From an uncultured Sutterella sp. (GTDB lineage: Bacteria > Pseudomonadota > Gammaproteobacteria > Burkholderiales > Burkholderiaceae_F), in NCBI GenBank assembly GCA_902463725.1, contig CABQGK010000003.1:124001-188000 (forward strand): a stretch of DNA of 64,000 bases, read 5' to 3'. Shown piece after piece: positions 44,881 to 53,649 of the stretch. The position numbers and the translations under genes were made by a program. Below the pieces are notes generated by a model. The model was not told where the DNA came from. It saw nothing but the letters and a program-made list of their open reading frames with translations, and did not search any database. The number at the start of each line of letters is the position of its first letter. The first letter of the stretch is position 1.

Positions 44881-45284
44881 TTTTGTGTCTCCTGATCAAC
44901 GGTAGGATGGGCGCACACGCAGGGCGAATAGCGTAGCCACGCGGCGCGTCAAATTGAGCCATTGTACTGGAAAATCACCGCACCTCCGCCAGAAGCAGGG
45001 CGCTTTTGCAAAGAAGAAATCAAGGATTTTTGCGCCAATAGGTTTTAGGTGCGGAAGGTATCTTAGTTGTCGACTATTGAAGGACTTCCGTCGACAGCGG
45101 CCAGCGCACAAAAGCGTCCTGCCACCGGGCTTTGAGCGCCAACGGAAGGCGTCTAAAAAATGCACTTATCCTAGCGTAAACCGAAATTTTCGTCCTTAGC
45201 CCGAATCAAAAAACCCTTCAATAACACCAACATGCGTTCGAGTACACATTAGAATACAAATGTCTTAACTCTATATAGACCCTT
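44881..45284. other. Divergent intergenic region, ABC transporter / DMT transporter
   Basis: 404 bases with no supported gene. It must contain the leftward promoter of the ABC operon and the rightward promoter of the DMT gene. The last 100 bases are AT-rich. Confidence 0.45.
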
Positions 45285-46229
45285 ATGTTATCCCCCAATA
45301 CACAACACGCCCTCTATCGTGGTCTTGCTCTGCTCATCATCACGGTTTGGGGCTTCACTTATATCTCCACCAAAATTCTCTACGCACATGGCCTCGGTGC
45401 CCTCGACGTCCTCTTTCTGCGCACGGCACTCGCCTACCTTGCCCTCGTTGTTGTCTCCCCCAAGTGGTTCTTTGCCGATAGCACACGCGATGAGCTGAAA
45501 ATTGCTGCGCTTGGCATTGTCTGGGTGCCGCTCTACTACGGACTAGAGCACTTTGCCCTGGCGAGCACGCAAGCTAGCACTGTCGCGATTCTGCTCTCCA
45601 CTGGACCACTGATGACCGCGCTCCTTGCGGTGATCTTCTTTCACAGTTTTCGCATGCACTGGACCATGATCGTTGGGCTGTGCTCGGCGGCCACTGGGGT
45701 CTTTCTCATGTGGTTTGACAACCAAGTGCTCTTTGAAATGAACGGCACAGCAAGCCTCATGACACTCGGAGCTGCCTTCTTCTGGGCTCTCTACAGCATG
45801 ATGCTCAAGAGCCTCTCGGGCTATCCCCTATCCTTTGTTGCCCGTAAAGCCTTTGGCTACGGGTTGCTCGCACTACTGCCCTTCTACGTCATGCATGGCG
45901 GCACGCCCATTGAGAAGCTCCTAGAACCAAGCGTGCTCTTTAATGTGGTGTTCTTGGCACTCGTCACGATGACGTTCTGTGCTGTGCTTTGGGCACGTGT
46001 CAGCGCAGAGCTCGGTGCTAAGGCCGCGGGGCAGTTCCTCTATTGGGTTCCCGTGATCAGCGCGCTTGCTGCGCTCGCTATCCTCAATGAACACATCAGT
46101 TTCGTGGGCATCATGGGCGCGGCAATGATTCTCTGCGGCGTTTGGGTTGCCCAGTACGGCATCAAGCGTATTAGCGCTGCGTTCGCCGTTGGTGACGCGG
46201 AAAAGTTCCTTACTGGAGCGGGCTTCTAA
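45285..46229 (+). CDS. EamA/DMT-family transporter
   Basis: A 314-residue inner-membrane protein with ten predicted helices in two EamA repeats (about 12-150 and 160-295). TVWGFTYISTKILY at the start and ALASTQASTVAILLSTGPLMTALLA are typical. The substrate is unknown; relatives export amino acids or other metabolites. A terminator follows. Confidence 0.9.
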   Translation: MLSPNTQHALYRGLALLIITVWGFTYISTKILYAHGLGALDVLFLRTALAYLALVVVSPKWFFADSTRDELKIAALGIVWVPLYYGLEHFALASTQASTVAILLSTGPLMTALLAVIFFHSFRMHWTMIVGLCSAATGVFLMWFDNQVLFEMNGTASLMTLGAAFFWALYSMMLKSLSGYPLSFVARKAFGYGLLALLPFYVMHGGTPIEKLLEPSVLFNVVFLALVTMTFCAVLWARVSAELGAKAAGQFLYWVPVISALAALAILNEHISFVGIMGAAMILCGVWVAQYGIKRISAAFAVGDAEKFLTGAGF

Positions 46230-46257
46230 GGTCAGAAGACCTCGCGCTATCCGCACC

Positions 46258-46295
46258 AAGCCTGTCGTGCTTCATTGCTCGGCAGGCTTTTTCTA
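46258..46295 (+). terminator. Intrinsic terminator after the DMT transporter
   Basis: AAGCCTG with a short extension pairs with CAGGCTT (ending about 46290), followed by TTTTTC. Confidence 0.75.
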
Positions 46296-46492
46296 TTGCC
46301 CATCTTGGAAATGAACGCAAAGCGTTTCAATTTCTCCACCGTGCCCAAACGGCAATCTATGTCAAAATACCTAGACGTGCCGCGCTCGCGAGAGTGCGGC
46401 CTCCTCACATCCTCGGACAAGGACCGGCAATGGGCCGCCTATTGGCGCCGCCCTCCCGCCTGCCCTTTTCCATCTCAAGAAGGACCTCAAAT

Positions 46493-47923
46493 ATGTGCAC
46501 CTCCGTCATTGTCGGACAGAAAGCCTCAAGCGATGGCTCGCTGCTTTTTGCCCGTAGCGCCGACTCTTCCGCGTTGAAAGCGCAGCACTTCGTGATTCAC
46601 CCCGCCTGTGATTGGCCTGAAGGTAGCGTCTATCGTACAAAAGATTTCGACGGAGCCACCGACTTTTCTTGGCCAATGCCGGCGCACACCCTCCGTTACA
46701 GCACCGTTCCGAACTGGAAAACGCAGTTGCACGGCGCTGTGGGCTTTAATGAAGCAGGTGTTGGGATCTCTGGCACGGAAAGTATCTTTGCTCGCGATGA
46801 CGCGCTCGCCCTCGATCCCTACAACAAGACCACGGGTATCACCGAAGACGACATTGCCGATGTGCTACTCGCTCGCGTTAGCAGCGCACGTGAAGGGGTT
46901 GAACTCCTAGGGCACATTATCGAAACCGTCGGCGCAGCCGAAGGTTTCGGCGTGGGCTTTGTCGATGAGAAAGAGTCCTGGTACCTAGAAACTGGCACAG
47001 GCCACATTTGGATCGCGCAGCGCACCCCGCTCGATAAGTACATGGCCACAGGCAATCAGGGGCGCCTGCGTGAATACGATCCGAGCAACCCTGAGCAGCT
47101 CGGTGCTCCCAACGTCATTGAGTGGGCTCAAGAGCACGGCTTCTATAACCCCGCTGATGGCGCCTTCGACTTTGCCCGTGCCTACACCCGCAACGATGAG
47201 CGCGATCGTGTCTACAACGATCCACGTGTTTGGATCATGCAGAAGCGCTTTAACCCCGCCCTCATTCAGCAACCCGATGCAGGTCGCGACTTCCCCGTCT
47301 ACCTTGCTCCCGAAAAGAAAATCTCCGTCAAAGATCTGCGTGCAGTCATGCGTGATCACTACAACGGCAGCGAGCATGATCCCTATCTCAACGGTAAGGG
47401 CGGCGAAGAGTCTTGGCGCCCCATCAGTGTATTCCGCACCTATGAAGCGCATATCGTGCAAGTGCGTCCCTGGTTGCCTCGCCCCATTGGCTCAGTCATC
47501 CACCTCTGCTGGGGCATGGCGGATCTATCCGTCTTCGTGCCGTTCTATCAGGGCCTCGAAGACGTGCCCGAGCACTACGGCCTAGGTACCGATCAGGCCG
47601 ATGGAGAGTCCGTCTACTGGAAGTTCCGAAAAGTTCAGACTCTCGCTATGACCGACTACAAGAATTTGGCCCCCGTCGTCAAGAGCACGTATGAGGCGTT
47701 TGAGGCCGAAGTCGAAACACGCATGGCTGCCTTTGAGGCTGCCTACTTAGCCGCCTACGAGGTGGATCCTGCTGCAGCTAACGACCTCTTGCAGAGCTTC
47801 AATTTGGAAGTGCTAGCTGAGGCTGAAGACCTCGCAGAGTCGCTACTCGACCGACTCTTTACGCTACGCACTGAAAGCGTTCAGGCAGAAAACTTCTTTG
47901 CCAACCGCTCGCTCAAAGACTAA
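46493..47923 (+). CDS. C69-family dipeptidase (PepD-like)
   Basis: A 476-residue N-terminal-nucleophile hydrolase. The ATG at 46493 gives MCTSVIVGQKASSDGSLLFA, placing the nucleophile Cys at residue 2 as the family needs, and AAGAAGGA precedes it; the frame is open further upstream to 46394 but without support. ARSADSS, GFNEAGVGISGTES and YLETGTGHIWIAQR are C69 landmarks. These enzymes split dipeptides, probably in the cytosol here since there is no signal peptide. Confidence 0.9.
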   Translation: MCTSVIVGQKASSDGSLLFARSADSSALKAQHFVIHPACDWPEGSVYRTKDFDGATDFSWPMPAHTLRYSTVPNWKTQLHGAVGFNEAGVGISGTESIFARDDALALDPYNKTTGITEDDIADVLLARVSSAREGVELLGHIIETVGAAEGFGVGFVDEKESWYLETGTGHIWIAQRTPLDKYMATGNQGRLREYDPSNPEQLGAPNVIEWAQEHGFYNPADGAFDFARAYTRNDERDRVYNDPRVWIMQKRFNPALIQQPDAGRDFPVYLAPEKKISVKDLRAVMRDHYNGSEHDPYLNGKGGEESWRPISVFRTYEAHIVQVRPWLPRPIGSVIHLCWGMADLSVFVPFYQGLEDVPEHYGLGTDQADGESVYWKFRKVQTLAMTDYKNLAPVVKSTYEAFEAEVETRMAAFEAAYLAAYEVDPAAANDLLQSFNLEVLAEAEDLAESLLDRLFTLRTESVQAENFFANRSLKD

Positions 47924-47945
47924 AGTCTAAAGCGCAATAGCGCTA

Positions 47946-47980
47946 GGGCCTGAAGACGCCATCTTCAGGCCCTTTTTATG
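47946..47980 (+). terminator. Intrinsic terminator after the dipeptidase
   Basis: GGGCCTGAAGA (47946-47956) pairs with TCTTCAGGCCC (47962-47972), then TTTTTATG. Confidence 0.85.
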
Positions 47981-48577
47981 TCATTTATTTCGTTTTTTAA
48001 GTTTCGTTTTTTGAGAACACTGCTTGACAATAGCGAATAGTACGAGGGCTTCTTAAGGTGCACTGCATGGAGGACGCCAGCTCTGGATCATGGCAGCAGA
48101 AACTGTGTCATGAAGTTTTGTGAAGCCTGCAACACCCGCCACAATGAGTGAAGTGCCCGAGAGTTAGAGGGCTCACTCTCAGAAATCACATAACTCCGTA
48201 AAATCGAAAAACGTCCAATCGTTAAAAACAGAAATTAACTTCGGTATAATATTTTCACCCGAAGAAAAGATCGCCAATGTTGATCACTCAAGGTGACTTT
48301 AACAAGCCACCATGAACGATGATTTTAGCTTGTTGGTTGAGTCAAAAACTCACCCAAAAAGAAACCCCGAACGGGAATTTAATTAACTCTAGCTTTTGAA
48401 ATCTTTTCGAAGCAAGCTTCTCGAAAATCAGACTTCATTGGTGAAAAATTCTGTCAGTAGCTTTACGACTTTTGAACAGGTAATGCAAAAATTTTGCGAT
48501 TCGTCTCTTGAACAAAAGTCAAAGACGTAACCAAAAACTGAAATTCTGGATTGCTCAATTTTTTCAAAGTCTACAAG

Positions 48578-48781
48578 CTACGTAGAAAATTTCTTTTTTG
48601 AATTTTTCGAGCCATGGCTCTCCTCTCTAGCAATCGAGAGCTTGGCGTTAGCCTCTGTAAGAGACATATTCTCAGTAGGGGAGGGAAGAAAAAGCCAAAA
48701 TTTTGGGTTCAAAAGCCAAGAGTAAAGAGATTTATTAATATATAACTCACAGTAATATTCATATAAACTTGATGAATTCAC
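48578..48781 (-). CDS. Possible 67-residue protein divergent from hipB
   Basis: A frame from a GTG at 48781, inside one of the repeated sites, to a stop at 48578. The product starts MNSSSLYEYYCELYINKSLY and ends in a Lys-rich tail. It has no ribosome-binding site and no recognised family, so it may be chance in AT-rich DNA. If real it would share the control region with hipBA. Confidence 0.2.
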   Translation of the reverse strand: MNSSSLYEYYCELYINKSLYSWLLNPKFWLFLPSPTENMSLTEANAKLSIAREESHGSKNSKKKFST

Positions 48782-48922
48782 ACTATGTTGTGAGTTATGT
48801 ATGTAAATCCATAGTCGTTTTCCACCATAAAACCACCATTTCTTCCAGTCTTTCCCCAGAAAAGCATCAAATCTGACTCTCTAGTAGACTTCATAATAAA
48901 TTCACAATATACTATGAGTTAT
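48742..48922. promoter_or_regulatory. Three related sites upstream of hipB, operator candidates
   Basis: TTCACACTATGTTGTGAGTTAT (48777-48798) and TTCACAATATACTATGAGTTAT (48901-48922) agree at 18 of 22 positions, and 48742-48751 holds the inverted half-site ATAACTCACA. The first full copy contains a perfect inverted repeat TCACA-N6-TGTGA. HipB-type antitoxins autorepress by binding repeated palindromes in front of their own gene, so these are good candidates. Confidence 0.5.
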
Positions 48923-48951
48923 CAGTTTTGAACTCTATTTTCATGTGAATT

Positions 48952-49272
48952 ATGAGACAATCTTTTGCTGTTGAAGAAGCTGTCGCTACCCTGGGCGCTA
49001 ACATAAAAGCTTCCCGATTGCGACGTCGCCTACCCCAGTCTGTCGTTGCAGAACGTGCTGGGATTTCGGTCAATACGCTATCGAAATTAGAAAATGGAGA
49101 TTGCGGAATCACGATTGGAAATGTGGCCTCTGTGCTCAATGCACTTGGCTTAATTTCTCTACTCGAAGAACTTTCAACTGGAGAACAGGATCGTGTAGGT
49201 TTGATGCTTGATGAACGTCATCTTCCAAAACGTATTCGCACGAAAAAGAATGATGGAGATGAAAATCCATGA
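48952..49272 (+). CDS. hipB: HipB-like XRE-family antitoxin/regulator
   Basis: A 106-residue protein. Residues about 14-72 form a Cro/CI-type helix-turn-helix (IKASRLRRRLPQSVVAERAG, then SVNTLSKLENGDCGITIGNV). The Arg/Lys-rich C-terminus (LPKRIRTKKND) is probably flexible. It overlaps the next gene by four bases (ATGA), the usual hipBA coupling. HipB binds and silences HipA and represses the operon. There is little Shine-Dalgarno before the ATG, so translation may be weak. Confidence 0.85.
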   Translation: MRQSFAVEEAVATLGANIKASRLRRRLPQSVVAERAGISVNTLSKLENGDCGITIGNVASVLNALGLISLLEELSTGEQDRVGLMLDERHLPKRIRTKKNDGDENP

Positions 49273-50603
49273 CCGCACTACCCGATCGCTATGAAGTAAG
49301 AGCGGGCTGGATGGAAAGTACACCACTCATTGGATGGCTCACTTTTCCGCGAGAGCATGGTGCTCAAACTAACAAGGAAATGAGTTCCCCTACGGGCACT
49401 CAAGAAGCACATCATAGATCTAGAAAAAATGCCCTCTCAGAAATACCCTTATTTGAATATAGTCCGCACTGGTGTGAAATTGGGTTTTCTCTTGGTGCCG
49501 ATTTACCCCTGAAATTAGGAAAACAAAAACCGCTTCCAGGAATGCGTGCTTTTGGTTTTCTCAAAGATCGACTGCCTCACGTGGATCTCTATTCTCTCCT
49601 CAGTACCGCAGCACTTGAGCGGGCCGAAGGAGGACTGCACCCAGCGGCAGGGAAAACCGAGTTGGGGGCCGTCAGAATGCCGAGTTCTGCAATTGCTTAT
49701 GGTGGCCTCATTTTCTACGGTGAAAATGTACCACTTGAGGCCAGCCAACCCGTCATTCATATCAACGATCTCGCGGAGCTTGTTTACGCTTGGCACGCGT
49801 GGGAGCGAGGGAAAAATTCCCCCGAGGAAACCGCGCTTCTCTGCGCGGCGGGGCTCAGTAGCGATGAGCGCTTTTCACTTACCCTACTCTCCGATCGGCG
49901 GCCTGTTACGGTAACGTTACCTAGCGTCAACGATGCCTATGACGTCCCATTTTGGCGGGCTTTTGGACTCAAAATGGCCAAAATCGCTGGTATTGAGGTC
50001 GTTGATTACGCGCTAGAGAGGCGTCTTGGTGAAACGGTACTCAAAGTGGCGCGTTTTGATCGTCAAAATACGCCTGTGCGTCGAGGAGTTGATACGGTGC
50101 ATGCTGCGCCCAAACTGCTCGCTGCGGCCTCGGCCAGTACGCTTTTAATGCGCTTTAATCCTCGCACTGAGCGTCCCTACCCTGTGAGCTACCTTGCCAT
50201 GGCAGACATTCTCAATCGTGAGGGTGCCGCCCCTGGCGTCGACCTCCCCAAGCTCTGGGATCGTATGGCTTATACGCTCTTGACGAACCATGCAGGAGAT
50301 CGTGCAGAGCGCTGGCAATTCATCCACACGGAACTCGGTTGGCGCCCCGCGCCCGCACATTTGCTCGAGTGGATGCCACCCGCCTATGGTTCACGGCACG
50401 CCACACTCACTGCGGATGGCCGTAAACCGCTCACCGATGCCGAGGATGCAATCGCACTATGCGGCTACTTTGGGCTGAGCTCGTCAGACGCTAAGATGCG
50501 ACTCATGGCGCTGCGCCGAGCACTACGAGACTGGGAAGATATCGCGCTCGCCGATGGTGCCTCCCCAAATGACTTGACGCTCATGGCCGAGCTTTTCGAA
50601 TAG
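49269..50603 (+). CDS. hipA: HipA-family protein with apparently degenerate kinase motifs
   Basis: A 444-residue protein whose order of segments follows HipA kinases: N-terminal Ig-like subdomain, DRLPHVD-type loop, YALERRLGETVLKVARFDRQ (about 250-270), and a C-terminal helical lobe ending GYFGLSSSDAKMRLMALRRAL. At the catalytic loop, where HipA has N-x-D-D/A-H-x-x-N, this protein reads TNHAGDRAERW (339-349), and the later metal-binding Asp (YDL/FDV) is replaced by APAHLLEWMP. The Gly-x-x-Pro-Lys loop and the ATP Lys are also not obvious (AAGLSSDERF, VTLPS). It may be a pseudokinase or a divergent subfamily. Aligned by eye only. Confidence 0.78.
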   Translation: MTALPDRYEVRAGWMESTPLIGWLTFPREHGAQTNKEMSSPTGTQEAHHRSRKNALSEIPLFEYSPHWCEIGFSLGADLPLKLGKQKPLPGMRAFGFLKDRLPHVDLYSLLSTAALERAEGGLHPAAGKTELGAVRMPSSAIAYGGLIFYGENVPLEASQPVIHINDLAELVYAWHAWERGKNSPEETALLCAAGLSSDERFSLTLLSDRRPVTVTLPSVNDAYDVPFWRAFGLKMAKIAGIEVVDYALERRLGETVLKVARFDRQNTPVRRGVDTVHAAPKLLAAASASTLLMRFNPRTERPYPVSYLAMADILNREGAAPGVDLPKLWDRMAYTLLTNHAGDRAERWQFIHTELGWRPAPAHLLEWMPPAYGSRHATLTADGRKPLTDAEDAIALCGYFGLSSSDAKMRLMALRRALRDWEDIALADGASPNDLTLMAELFE

Positions 50604-50607
50604 AAAT

Positions 50608-50652
50608 TTGCCTCCAGCCCCATGCGGATGGGTACTGGAGGCAATACTTTTG
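50608..50652 (+). terminator. Intrinsic terminator after hipA
   Basis: TTGCCTCCAG (50608-50617) pairs with CTGGAGGCAA (50635-50644), followed by TACTTTTG. Confidence 0.75.
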
Positions 50653-50689
50653 TGAGTGAGTGCTCACTCTACTGTTTTTATCCCCTACC

Positions 50690-51232
50690 CTACTCTTTTG
50701 GACGGTAGAAATAGGGGCCCTTAGGGGTCAACACATCGTTGAGCGGCTCGCCATGGGCACTCTCAATCATGGTCTCCGTAATGCGTGCCCAGTTGGGCCC
50801 CGACGCATAGCTCGGTCCAGAGGGTAACTTCGACCAATCAACGTCCCATGCGTGCCGCGCACCCTCTTGCTGCTTTACAGGGATAAAGGCCAATTCACGC
50901 GCACTAAATCCAGCACCAGGACCACCAACTGAGAGCGTGAGCCCAAGTGTCTCTAGCACGTCTAGTACCTTATCGAACTGCACACTCGGTTTGCCGTTTT
51001 CCAATTCGACATAAAAGCGGCGGCCGACGCCACAGCATTCCGCCGCTTCCCCTTGCGTGAGTTCCATGCGCAGTCGCACAATGCGCAGCAATGCGCCCAA
51101 TTCGGCCACACTGCGAATTCGGACATTGGTTGCGCGCACAAGAGCGTGCATTTTCGTTTCAAACTCTTGGGCTCGAGGCTTGTCTGCGCGCACCTGCTTC
51201 TTCTCAGCCAATTTGTTCTCACTCATTGTCAT
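50690..51232 (-). CDS. XRE-family regulator with C-terminal extension
   Basis: A 180-residue protein. A basic, Lys/Glu-rich N-terminus leads to a helix-turn-helix at about 44-95 (LGALLRIVRLRMELTQGEAA, then VGRRFYVELENGKPSVQFDK). The remaining ~85 residues (VKQQEGARHAWDVDWSKLPS to the end) form no domain I know. The helix-turn-helix resembles HipB antitoxins, and the gene converges on hipBA, so it may be a second, unpaired antitoxin or regulator of the same island. No toxin partner lies next to it. Confidence 0.75.
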   Translation of the reverse strand: MTMSENKLAEKKQVRADKPRAQEFETKMHALVRATNVRIRSVAELGALLRIVRLRMELTQGEAAECCGVGRRFYVELENGKPSVQFDKVLDVLETLGLTLSVGGPGAGFSARELAFIPVKQQEGARHAWDVDWSKLPSGPSYASGPNWARITETMIESAHGEPLNDVLTPKGPYFYRPKE

Positions 51233-51365
51233 TCAATCTGTCACATTTTAAGAGGAAGGGGCGGAATCGCCGAGAAGTTTGGCGATTTCGCCCCATGTCG
51301 AAAGAATAGCATTATCTAGGTAAAAATGCCTAAAAGCGATAAAACCGAGCCGCACACCCAGCGCA

Positions 51366-51899
51366 CTACCAATTGATACCGAACGCACCGCGGAAAAGTT
51401 CGACCGCCTTGGAGAGATCAAGTCGGTCTGGATGCGTTTGACTCGCTTTACGGTTTTCCTCTGGATCCACCTGATTGCGATACTGCCCCTCTAAAAGAGA
51501 CGTCATTTGGCTAAACATCGCCGTATCAATCGCACCTTGACAGAGGAAGGTTCGCACTAAGCGGTTGTTTTGCCCCGCAACCACCAAGCTGTGACTTGTG
51601 CGTTGCATCCATTGCCGCGCTTCTTCGGTCTCTGGATTGCCCCCCATGGTAGCAAAGCAGCCGATGTCCTTGTCGCTCAGTCGTCGCGCAACCGCCTTCA
51701 TCTCTTCTGGGGCATCATTGTTGTCATTCCAAAAGCCAAGAAGCACGGGATTGTAGGCCGAGAGATCCTCTGGGAGCTCGGAGGGGCGCATCATCACACA
51801 TCCGGGTAACCCATCGCAAATCGCGTGCCCAACCGTGAGCGTGTTGCCCGTACGCGAGCTGATAATGATCAGCGGGTGGGTCTGGTTCTTCTCTATCAT
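51366..51899 (-). CDS. Flavodoxin-like protein
   Basis: A 177-residue single-domain protein. IIISSRTGNTLTVGHAI is the FMN-phosphate loop of flavodoxins (S/T-x-T-G-N-T), LLGFWNDNNDAPEE and CFATMGGNPETEEARQW supply the ring-binding loops. It fits the Flavodoxin_3 group, some of whose members (BilS) work with bilirubin reductase, but no such reductase is adjacent. AAGGAG lies seven bases before the ATG. It would carry electrons in the cytosol. Confidence 0.8.
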   Translation of the reverse strand: MIEKNQTHPLIIISSRTGNTLTVGHAICDGLPGCVMMRPSELPEDLSAYNPVLLGFWNDNNDAPEEMKAVARRLSDKDIGCFATMGGNPETEEARQWMQRTSHSLVVAGQNNRLVRTFLCQGAIDTAMFSQMTSLLEGQYRNQVDPEENRKASQTHPDRLDLSKAVELFRGAFGINW

Positions 51900-51934
51900 C
51901 GCATCACTCCTTGTGGTTGTGCACGGTGCACAGA

Positions 51935-52681
51935 TTATTCAGCCTGCTCAGCAGTCTCACTGCCTTTGCGCCAAGCACATTGACCTTTGCTTTGCTTTTC
52001 CACGCGATCGAGCATGGCCTCATGCGCAGTAAGTTCTTCGTCACTAGCACGAAGCACAACGAGTTTCTCGGGCGGCGGTATCTGCCCATAGGCTTCCGCT
52101 TCACTTACCACCGAGAGCTTCATCGTGCCTTGCTGACGCGTCAGTGCCAAATACACCTCAACGAGAATGCGCGAATCGAGCATCGCGTTGTGGCCGTATC
52201 TTTTACGCTCCTCAGCATCAAACTTGAGGCCAAACTTGGCGGCAAGCGCATCGAGGTTGGCCACCGTGTTGCCCATTTTCTTGGCTAAGGCGAGCGTGTC
52301 CGTGATCTTAGCAACGTAATCCTCGAGCCGTCCGCGCCCTACGCGTTCAAGCTCAGCATTGATCATGTTCACGTCAAACTCGGCATTGTGAATGAGCAAC
52401 TCCGCGTCACGAACATACTCGAGGAACGAATCGACCACCTCAGCGAACTTTGGCTTATCCGCGAGCATCTCATTGGTGATCTGGTGAATCGCAATGGCCT
52501 CTTCGGGCACCTCACGTTCAGGATTGATCAAGCAGTGAAACTCATCCGTCAACTGCCGCACGTCCTTGCGCCCATCAAGCTTGATGCAGCCAATTTCAAT
52601 GAGACGATCACTCTTGAAATCGAGCCCAGTGGTTTCCGTATCCAGGGCGATTTGACAGCGGATCTTTTTTTCTTGAGCCAT
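51935..52681 (-). CDS. dnaQ: DNA polymerase III epsilon subunit (DnaQ), 3'-5' proofreading exonuclease
   Basis: A 248-residue DEDDh exonuclease: ExoI ALDTETTGLD, ExoII LIHNAEFDVNM and ExoIII YGHNAMLDSRI with the catalytic His and Asp. The C-terminal ~60 residues are polar and would tether it to the alpha subunit. It proofreads replication errors. The usual neighbour rnhA is not present. Confidence 0.93.
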   Translation of the reverse strand: MAQEKKIRCQIALDTETTGLDFKSDRLIEIGCIKLDGRKDVRQLTDEFHCLINPEREVPEEAIAIHQITNEMLADKPKFAEVVDSFLEYVRDAELLIHNAEFDVNMINAELERVGRGRLEDYVAKITDTLALAKKMGNTVANLDALAAKFGLKFDAEERKRYGHNAMLDSRILVEVYLALTRQQGTMKLSVVSEAEAYGQIPPPEKLVVLRASDEELTAHEAMLDRVEKQSKGQCAWRKGSETAEQAE

Positions 52682-52740
52682 GTGGCCATCCCTTTAGTGT
52701 TCGGGTTCGTAAGGAAAACTATACCAAACCCATGCCTCAA

Positions 52741-53229
52741 CTAAAAGCGCAGAATCATGTCATACCAAACCGCACCACCGTGGACCGAGGCGGACACGCC
52801 TTGGCTCACGAAGCCAAAGCGGCTGTAATAGTCAATGAGCCTATCTTTGCAAGTCAGAATGACACCACGCCGCCCTTCTTGGCGTGCCTTCTCGATGAAC
52901 GCGTTCATGAGCATGGCTGCGCCGCCCTGGCGTCGGTACTCGGGCAAGACGCAGAGACCAAACACGCTCTGCCAAGCGCCCTTAGGATTGTGTAGTGTGG
53001 CGCGCTCAAACATGATGTCTTCAATGACCGTGCTATCTGTCACCATCCCATCGATCAACCCGATAGGCTTATCTTCGTCACAGAGCAGCAGAAAACACTC
53101 TCCAAAGGCAGCTAAGCGCTCAGCAAAACGCTCACGCGTAGCCTTTTCCTCAGGAGGAAAGCTCTGTGCTTCGATTTCCGTCAGGGCATCGAGGTCATCG
53201 AGGGTTGCAGCACGAAGGCGAAACGACAT
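52741..53229 (-). CDS. GNAT-family N-acetyltransferase
   Basis: About 162 residues. The ATG at 53229 (MSFRLRAATLDDLDALTEIE) has GGAG six bases upstream and is preferred to longer in-frame starts. VFGLCVLPEYRRQGGAAMLM is the acetyl-CoA-binding motif A (R-x-x-G-x-A type), and YYSRFGFVSQGVSASVHGGAVWYDMIL is the family C-terminus, reminiscent of arylalkylamine-type acetyltransferases. Substrate unknown. Confidence 0.88.
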   Translation of the reverse strand: MSFRLRAATLDDLDALTEIEAQSFPPEEKATRERFAERLAAFGECFLLLCDEDKPIGLIDGMVTDSTVIEDIMFERATLHNPKGAWQSVFGLCVLPEYRRQGGAAMLMNAFIEKARQEGRRGVILTCKDRLIDYYSRFGFVSQGVSASVHGGAVWYDMILRF

Positions 53230-53379
53230 GGTGTGCTCCATATATATCGATAAAGAAAAGGAAGCGCAACGCGCTCCCACATCGTGGCTCTGTTTCTCTT
53301 GAGCACTACTTGGGGAGGCTATGCGCTTCCGCTCGCGCGACTCGCACAGAGTGCTGAGCGCGGTCACGCCGCTCAGTGA

Positions 53380-53649
53380 TCAACCAATGTCATCATCGGC
53401 CGGCAGGAACGCACTCTTGGGATGACCACAATCAGGGCAGCCCCACGTATTGGGAATATCTGCAAAAGGCGTCCCAGGCTCGATCCCTGCTTCAGGGCAG
53501 CCCTCAGCAGGATCGTAAATGTACCAGCAGACCTTACACTGCATACGCGTATCAGGATGCACACGCGACGCCATCAGCCGATCGTATTCGTCGCTCACAT
53601 TCGCGCCCGACAGCGTCTCGGGCATGTCGTTATGTTCATTTTCAGCCAT
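53380..53649 (-). CDS. hupI: Rubredoxin of the hydrogenase cluster (HupI/HoxR-like)
   Basis: An 89-residue protein from the ATG at 53649, preceded by GAGG eight bases upstream; longer in-frame starts lack support. The two iron-binding pairs are MQCKVCWYIYDP and WGCPDCGHPK. It carries a ~35-residue N-terminal extension before the first CxxC. Rubredoxins in hup/hox clusters help make the hydrogenase small subunit under oxygen. It is the last gene of the accessory operon. Confidence 0.9.
   Translation of the reverse strand: MAENEHNDMPETLSGANVSDEYDRLMASRVHPDTRMQCKVCWYIYDPAEGCPEAGIEPGTPFADIPNTWGCPDCGHPKSAFLPADDDIG

Larger units (their letters stand above)
47981..48951. other. AT-rich gene-poor region upstream of hipBA
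   Basis: Nearly 1 kb clearly richer in A+T than the rest of the window. Only very short frames occur, for example a 24-codon frame at 48312 (MNDDFSLLVESKTHPKR...). No tRNA, transposase or phage integrase is visible. The last 220 bases hold repeated sites (listed separately). The composition suggests foreign or decayed DNA. Confidence 0.5.
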
